DNA from: Siphonodentalium dalli | Taxonomy: Eukaryota; Mollusca; Scaphopoda; Gadilida; Siphonodentaliidae | Length of the DNA: 64,000 nt | Direction: 5' to 3' | Assembly (NCBI GenBank): GCA_032622095.1 | Contig: CP136067.1 | Coordinates: 46,419,549-46,483,548, forward strand | Shown: positions 26,001 to 35,000 of the stretch, one piece after another | Numbering within the stretch: the first letter of the stretch is position 1 | Layout: every line of letters begins with the position of its first letter | Translations under genes and position numbers: made by a program | Notes under the pieces: generated by a model | Databases searched by the model: none | What the model was told of the DNA's origin: nothing | What the model saw: the letters and a program-made list of their open reading frames with translations, nothing else

Positions 26001-29000
26001 TTATATTATGTATCTACCTAACAAATTCTGCTATCTGTGCACTTTGTAGTTTGTAACTTTGTACTGTGGAACTGCTTGCCAAGTGAAATGTACAGAAACG
26101 AGTGCATGTTGCAATAGCATGTGCTTAGACTATGAAACACATAAACATGAATGTTTATGGGTTTGCTCAGAATTTCTCTCCCTGTTCTATGGTACACTGA
26201 TTTAAGATTGTCTATAAACCAGTTTGGTCAAATAATTTACAGCTACCATTGGGCATTGATGGTATGTAAGTTTTCCAAAATTTAAGTATACAGAGTCCTT
26301 AAAGATGGTCTATGCACAGTATTTATCTTCCGTAAAATATTTTATATATCGGCACATACACATGTACCGTACATGTAGGTTCCTGGGTATAAAATAATAA
26401 ATACATGTTACAAGTAATGAATCAAAAACACCTGTCCGAAAACGGTTCTATCAATTAATATTGATTTTATATAAATATTTTCTTACATTGTATATAATGC
26501 GATAATCAATTGGGACATTTAAAAAAAAATTATTTTTAGGTACATGTAGAGTTATCCCACATTCTACGATCCAAATGAATGTGAGCAGTAAAATGCCCCC
26601 AATTATTTGTATGTACAGTACCCCGCTGGACAAAACAAGTGTCCATTGGCACCGCGGTGTATTTGCTGTTCGGTCGCAGTGTCAGAGTTTGTAACTGCAG
26701 TTGAGCACCGCGGCCGAACGGCAAGTACACTGCAGCCGAGCGGCAAGTACACCATGGCCGAAAGGCAACTACAACGCGGCCGAATGGCATGTACATCGTG
26801 GTTAGATTTCGGGTTTGTATCATCTTTTTTCAGTTTAATGAACGTACACCGCGGCAACTACACCATGGCCGAATGGCAAGTACACCGCAGCCCAACTGTT
26901 GTTAGCCGGTGGAGCCGCAGTGTAGTTGCAGTTCGGCCGCGGTGGCAACGCTAACCGCACCGCGGTTAAGTGGACACTTGTTTTGTCCAGTAGGGTACTC
27001 AAATATGGCCACGGCTATAAGCAATGCCATGGGAAAGGCAGTGGCAACATGTGGAATCTAACATACCACAGCATTAAATTTGTGATGGGACATTTTTACC
27101 AATTTCGAGAGCTGTACATGTACGTAGATTACACCAGAAAATTAGAAATGAAATCAATAATGATTGATAGAAGCATTTCAGGACAGGGGTCTTTGATTCA
27201 TATTTATTTTTTATACCCAGGTAACTACTACAGGTACTAGTAGTATCTATGACTTGTTAGAGGAAGAGATACCGTAGACCATCTTTAAAAAGATGTTTCA
27301 AAGGAAGGGTTATGAACTGGTACACATGGTTGGCGCTGGACCCAAATTTTCAGTTGCCAAAAGTTTTGCGAAATGAATTTTTTTTTTAACCAAATTTCAA
27401 AATTATTGCCAAATTTAATTGAGAGTATATAATGGGGGAAATTGAAGAAAATTCTTATGTTTTTATCTTTGTTATATAATGTAAAAACAAACCACATGTA
27501 TACACAGGTAAAATGAGCTAGTAAAGCAAGCTAGTATTATTAATATAAATCAAAGTAGCAATAAATATAGTAATGCCCTAAGTAATCGACTCCCACAGCA
27601 TAATTATGGGTAACTTTTCAGGATTTAGTCGGAAATATGGCTTGTTGCCATTCATCGGAAATCTCTCCCCGAGAGCTTTCCGATGAATGGCAACAAGCCA
27701 TATTTCCGACTAAATCCTGAAAAGTTACCCATAATTATGCTGTGGTTAAGGAGTCGATTACTTAGGGCATTATTGTACATGCTCATATAGCTGATTACCT
27801 GTGGCGTAAAACCAGTACTAGTACCAGACATTCAGGCAAGCACAGTAAATGTAAATGTAGTATGTGTTACACATGTAGTTTATCAAAGTAATGAAACATT
27901 ACTGTAACTTAGTATAAGTCAGTACAAATAATGTACTACATGTACATGTAGCATGGAACTACCGGCGTGCTTCATTATGCATTAAAAAAGGTCAACCAAT
28001 GCTCAGCTGATTGTTTACCAAGGGAATCACACAAAAAATTGCACCAGAATGAGAAATACATGATTGCACTGGAATCCATTAGAGGTTGCCCGATGGTTAA
28101 CCCTTTGATGACTAGAGCTGCTCTGGTGCAGCATTAAGTCCGATGCCAGTACATTCTCTTATATACCGTATGAGAATCACCCATAGGGAGCCTCACATAT
28201 ATAAGAGAATGCACTGGCTTACACTGTCAAGGTAAATATTGTTAGGCCAATGTATTCTCTTACAATGTATATATGCGAGGCTCTCTATGGGAGACTCGCA
28301 TACAATGTATATACATGAATAAGAGAATGCATTGGCACATGGTTTTCACATAATTTCAAGTAGCCCCAGTCATGGAAGGGTTAAATATATATAATTTACA
28401 GACCAGCAAAACTATACAAGGGCAACTGTGGCATTGAAATCTACTGCAGTATTACATCATGATATGCAAAGCTGTAACAGGTCTACAAGCACAGGGTAAA
28501 TATACAGTATACAAAAAGATTAAATCCCCACATACAATTCCATTCCTTTTACTGGAGGTGTTGTTATTAGTGCTGATGAATGGGAGTACTTTGCTACACA
28601 ACAGGGGGCACTCTGTGTGACTCTTTAATTACTATGTGGCTCAATGCCATTTAAAATAAAGCAATTCATATGTGTCAACTCCCAATAGATTCACTATAAA
28701 ATGAACTTTTAAGCCTTGCAAAGGAACTGTACATCATTATCCTGTAGTATGGCACGTTATGCATATTCGGTTAATTGCGTAAGACGTGTGCCAGCACACC
28801 AACAAAATACAATCAAGTGAAATTGACTGAACTGATCAGTACTGCATATATTAATGCAAGGATTATGGCAAAAAGAAGTATCGGTATACACTGTACTTGT
28901 TTAACCCTATCTATACTAAATATGCTACTCATTGATGATTAGTTATCCCATTTCCCCCTGCGGTACTTAGTATAAAAAACAAGATATTAACCCTTTACCC

Positions 29001-32000
29001 AACAAACCGGCCAAAACCGGCCAAATAAAGCTTCAACAGCCTAAAATATCTTCGGTCTTTCTCAATAGAACCATACAAATATGGATATCATTGGAACCGG
29101 CTCCTTGACCACATTGTGATAGTTACAGTTATGCCCTGTGCCAATGCATTCTCTTATATATGTGAGTCGACCATAGGTCGCCTCGCATATATAAGAGAAT
29201 GCATTGGCCTAAAAAAAAATCTTTTTTTAACACTTTTTACCATTTTTTCTTACATTCTTTAACAATTTTATAATTTTTAATGTGTTAAGCCAATGCATTC
29301 TCTTATATATGCGAGGCGACCTATGGTCGACTCGCATATATAAGAGAATGCATTGGCACAGGGCCCTTCTGTTGGGTAAAGGGTTAAATGATTGTATCAT
29401 CACTTTATCTTTTTCTATCATGGTACCGTAAATGATATATCATTTTGAAAACAGATTAATATAGCAGAAACACATTAATTACCAGATGATTAATCAAATT
29501 CAGGGGTTCACGTGAATGCCCGAGCACCACGTGTAAAATGTGATGTGTCTTTTCAATGAAAGTCTGTTATAGAAGAGTAACGGGATGGGACTCGGTCCAA
29601 AACAGCATCAACCCGACCGATTATCAGCTTAGACTTGGTCTATGGGATAAACTGGTAGCATGAAGGACTAGTACATGGTGAGAATGTCATTAAAAATGCT
29701 GTGGGAAAATATATACTGATTTTGAGATGAAGAGGGATAGAAAACATCTGGGTGGCATTCTTTGAATAAATTGGAATCCCAGTCACATAGGGATCATCCA
29801 CACCCAACTGAATAACCGGTAAATATGTCATTGTGACCCAATTTGGTCTTGTGGTTCTAGAGAAGACTAGTATAATTTAATGAATTCTTGATGGTCAGAA
29901 GGATGGGTAATGACTAACGAGCATACCAGTAGCTCCACCAGAGACTGCATGTACCGGTAGCTCCTGCTGAGTTACAAAGCTTTATTGTTGTGAACATATG
30001 GGTCTGAAATACTGCTCGCACCTTTAAGGGAATGTTCACTGTACAATAGATACTATTGAGTGCTTAATAGTAATACATTGTACATGTACTTGTTCAAAAA
30101 TAAAAGTATATACCCCAGTAATGCAGTTAATGGTACATACATGTACATGTATTTATCTTTATATTCACCAGTGTCTATCTCTAACAATTGCAATAAACAA
30201 TAAACTAGTATTAAGTAGAAGTTGTAGTAGGGCGCGAAGCGCCCAGGATGGTCGAAAAGATCGAGAGATCTTCTCCTTCACCCTAGTATAGCGAATATCT
30301 GCTACTTATATATGGAAGTACCGGTGCACCTGTACTATTATTCGGACCTGCACTATTATTAATTTTCCACACTGTAGTATTATTCCGACATGTACTACTA
30401 TAATCACTCGAGAGCAGATAAAGAAGCAAATTACTAGAAACTGTCAACCAGGATATCCTAAATTAACTAAATGTACTACAGTACATGTACAGTATATTAG
30501 TACCACAGGTACTAAGTACACATTGGTAGTAACAATTGCCCATGGTTTATAAATTTTATGTTCAGTTTCAATCGTGACATTTGCATTTTGGGCAGAACAC
30601 AATACCAAATTTGGTTTAATTATTTGCACAATGCATATGAAGTGGCCTGGCCTGTGAACTGGTTTATCTTATCCATAAGATAAACCAATTCACAAGCCAC
30701 TTCATGTGAATTGTGCAAATAATTACCGATAAAGTAGTTATCAGTAACAAGTTGACATAATCATCACATACTGGTAAAATGTGACTGACACGGAGTAATG
30801 TAAATCTGCGCTGTATTTAAAGCATTATCAATACCGGTATGTTATAAAATCCTAATAAGTATGATGCAATTTAATAATACATGTACATGTGACAATCAGC
30901 AATGCCCAATATATTATAAATGCAGAAGCAAAGCATCTTTACTACAAAGCAAAAAATACACAGACCGGTAAATACAAATTATACCATTACATGTACATGT
31001 ATGTGGTATTACTAATAAATCCTGAAACTGATGTACATGTATCATGTCATTTACGTGTAACCCCGATAACTGAGGGAGAAGATATCCTATCTCCCCCACT
31101 CTGATATCCCCCTGCCCTCCCCCAAAAAATAAATCATGTAAAAATGTATTTTTACTTCTTTGGTACACTTGCATATCGGTACAACAAAAATATATCATTC
31201 AGTTTATATACCAGCAGTAATGAATTGCCGACTGGCGAGAATTTAACTTTTTCGGAGAACCGGTAGGCGTTGGTACTCTACATGCACCCATTATACCGGT
31301 AGTCATGAAATGGTGAGAAATTTGATAGGGCTGTAAGGATTCATCGTGATTCAATGTATCGTGATACAGTAATGCCCTAAGTAATCGACTCCATAATGAC
31401 AGCAGAATTATGGGTAACTTTTCAGGATTTAGTCAGAAATATGGCTTGTTGCCATTCATTGGAAAGCTCTCCCAAGCAACAGATACATACCATATGGTAT
31501 CCAGTGTATCGCGATACAGGAAATCAAACAATTTCTGAAGATGGGCATGTGTAAAAGAGCAAAAGTGCAATGTTCTCTCAAGTTTTAATATGTACTGTAT
31601 GTTTTAATTATGTGTACATGTATTTGACTCATCTAGCTACTGTAACTATTAAACTGCATTTTAGTTTAATTAATGAACTCCATCTCCAGTTATAAACATG
31701 TTGGTTTTGATAATTCAGGTCATATTTCATTTGGGACACTAATTTAGTGTGTTTGGATGGATATGTATCGCATCATTGATTACTAGTAGTAGATTAGGCC
31801 ACAAAAAAAAGATAGTATGTTTCCGCAAACGGTGTGAACAAATTAGGGTACCGTAGGTAGGAAATTTTATTTTTTTTATTTTTATTTCTTTATTTTTTAT
31901 CCAGCTGCAGAAATATTGAACTACTAGTACTTAACCAAAGTGACATAAAATGCCAACTCGTGTTGTGGGGAAAGTATCACTTGAACAACACAGTGGAAAA

Positions 32001-35000
32001 GAGTATACATTAAGATTGAATAAAAGATCAAACTTGGTTTATACTTAAGTGTGTGATTTGTTATTCACATACTGCATTTTCATAATTACACCGGTCGGTA
32101 CTTGTATTGTGATGACTACGTCCCATTGTATGGAGGCAGCCAGTACATGTACATCCAATCTACTTGTAGCATGCCTGGTTTTTGGAAACAGTACATGTAG
32201 CTATACCCCTACCATGTGTGGTGATAACCTCTATATTTATACCTATACACACCCACCATGTCTGTTGATAGTTCCCAAACAAGGCTTAAAGCAGGCCTGA
32301 TATCCACTCTCAGGAAACTAAAATCGCAAAATCATGCCCGTCAATCCATGAATCCACACCTGGAGTTTTAACTGTTGAGATCCAGCTGTCATTTTATGGT
32401 CACTTTACACAAGGATATGTTAGAAACCATGTGTTTTGCAACTAATGAACATCATATATGTTTTTTTTAAAGAAATTTTCTGCTATTTCTCAAAATATCA
32501 ATAAAAAGATTAGGGTCGGTGGCTATTTTTAGTATCTTTTTTCTTTGATTATTTAGGGCATTACTGTATCTTTACAGCCCTAACATTTAAACACTTGTTC
32601 TGACACAGAAAATACTGTTCGGCTCCAGCTTTGAAGGATCGATAAGGGAAATGTCCAGGCATGGATACCGAAACTTTAACAGTACATGCACGATACATCC
32701 GAAACTCATACGCACTATTTACACTCACCTGCAAACATATCATCAGCGTCAGGCTTCCTCTTGAATATGCATATAACTGCATATGAGCTGACGTATAGCA
32801 GGATAAACAGGAGCAGAGTAATCTGCAATTAGAACAAATATCATAAACTACATGTACCGGTACCGTAGATCATCCTATGAATCTCTACTCACACCCGTAG
32901 AGATCATACCGTATTCCAACAGTACAAAACCTGGGAACTTTTTGAAGTTTTGACAGCCACAAAATAACAAAAGGAATATATTTCTTAGTTATTACATGTT
33001 CCTTAATAATGTACCGTACTTTATTGTACGTGAATGCTCCAACTCGTAATTACACAATTTAAATGACTTTATCAGACTTAATGATTGATTTTGCATTGCG
33101 TCGCTTACAATTATGAAATTTCTCCTGGGTAATTAATTCAATATTTATTGCGATATTGGCTCACAAAAGTCACAGAAAAGCATGCAATCTCGAGCTGGAC
33201 CAACCCCTAATGTGAAGTAGATTATTAAGGAACAAACTGGTATTAACAAAGAAATACATTCCCAGCCTTGTTTGTTCAATGTTATAAAGTTCCCTGTCAG
33301 AATGGGTCAGAACATCAATAAGTTCCCAGGTTTTGTACTGGTGGAATATGATCTCTACAGGCGTTAGCCAGGTTAGAGGTTCATGACATGGTCTAGTCAT
33401 AAACAGGAACATCCATAAATATAAAGTTCCCAGAAGCGGTCACTCCTTGTGTGACTATTTAATAATAAAATAGATAAAAGTACAAAGTACAGTAATGCCC
33501 TAAATAATCGACTCCTTAACCACAGCAGAATTATGGGTAATTTTTCAGGATTTAGTCGGAAATATGGCTTGTTGTCATTAATCGGAAATCTCTCACTGAA
33601 AAATTACCCATAATTCTGCTGTGGTTAAGGAGTCGATTATTTAGGGCATTACTGTACATCGCTAGTGTCCTATTAAAGTGGTCCATCTGGCAGTTGTTTT
33701 TATGAAGTTGTAACAGAATGAGAGCGAGAAGTGCAGGAGTCGCACCGAAAGTTGGCAGCACCTGGAATCCCAAGCCGGTCACCCATCCAAGGACTAACCG
33801 AGCTCGACATAGCTTAACTTCGGTGATCAAACAAAGCGTCTAACGACTGCGACCAAAAGATCTAGACCACTTGAGCAGAGAAGTCATCGCCTTCTATATT
33901 TGCATAGCGACCGCTACACTACTCCCCCATTCTTTTTGAGATTCACCGAATCTCACCCGAATTAGCTATTACACTAAGGCCAGTAAGCTGTTTGAAATAG
34001 GATTGGTCGCGAACACACGTAGGCTTGCCACGATTATTCGATTAATCGATTAACCTCGACAGGTGCGGTAGTCGACAGTTATTTATTTTTATAAGTTAAC
34101 AGTGTATGTAGCACAATTTACCACCCAACAGCCTGTTCTCTCGCCACTTCTGGCGCGGCTTTAATGTCGCAGCCGACGATTGGCAGTCATCTTCAAAGAA
34201 TTCGATGTATGACATGTTCTCACAGTCGTGGTGGGCCAGCGGCTTCCTTTGATGTCATGTTATGGCCTTGTCATTGTTTATCAATTATGTTTAACTGTGA
34301 ATTGATGTTCCTATGGATCGGTAATTAGCTATCATTATTGCCAAATGGACGACGTGGATCAGACTGCATCTATGTTTCATTTCTCAAATTTCATAATATA
34401 AAACAGTCACCATTATTCACAAAGTCAGAAAGTTAACGGGACATGGAATGTTCAAAGTTACATGTACTAGACAGTTAATCAGTAACAAGTTTGTGTCATC
34501 ACTATATATAGTGCTACATACATTACATTCTCCAATGTGGTGATGTATATAAACTATTAATTTGTAATTAACAAGAGGCGCGCATGCACACCGAAGCCCG
34601 CGAAATAAACTAATTGCTCTATGTATGTCAGGTGACGTAATCGATACACAATGGAATTCTCTGCAAAACTAACCATAGTCTGTTTTCAATATGTATGCGA
34701 CAATTCCACACGCTTTCTATTGGCACCGCGATGCATGTTCACGGGGAACATTGATTGACTGGACAGATATTATAAACAATTCTCGTCCGCGGGAATAACG
34801 ATGAAGAGGGCGTTTCCCGGCTGCGTAAATTTGAGTTTAGGTGGCCGATGACGGGCGGGGGACTGACAGTTTATAACTGTGTTCAGACTGGATGTAAAGT
34901 ACCGTAAGTCATTGTAATTTCGCATTTATAACTTGTTTACCTGGGTGTAACATAGGCCGCATATATGAACGATTAATTGACTAACCGTCGACTATAATGG

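Noticed and set aside
48-29421. Repeated 60-85-codon open frames reading [20 protein letters not shown] (48-233, 2057-2251, 15024-15284, 29227-29421 and others)
   Set aside because: They are translations of the family A hairpin, identical wherever the element lies and on either strand; not genes.
33754-33828. Functional 5S rRNA gene
   Set aside because: The first third is missing, pairing for the closing stem is absent and no terminator run follows in place.
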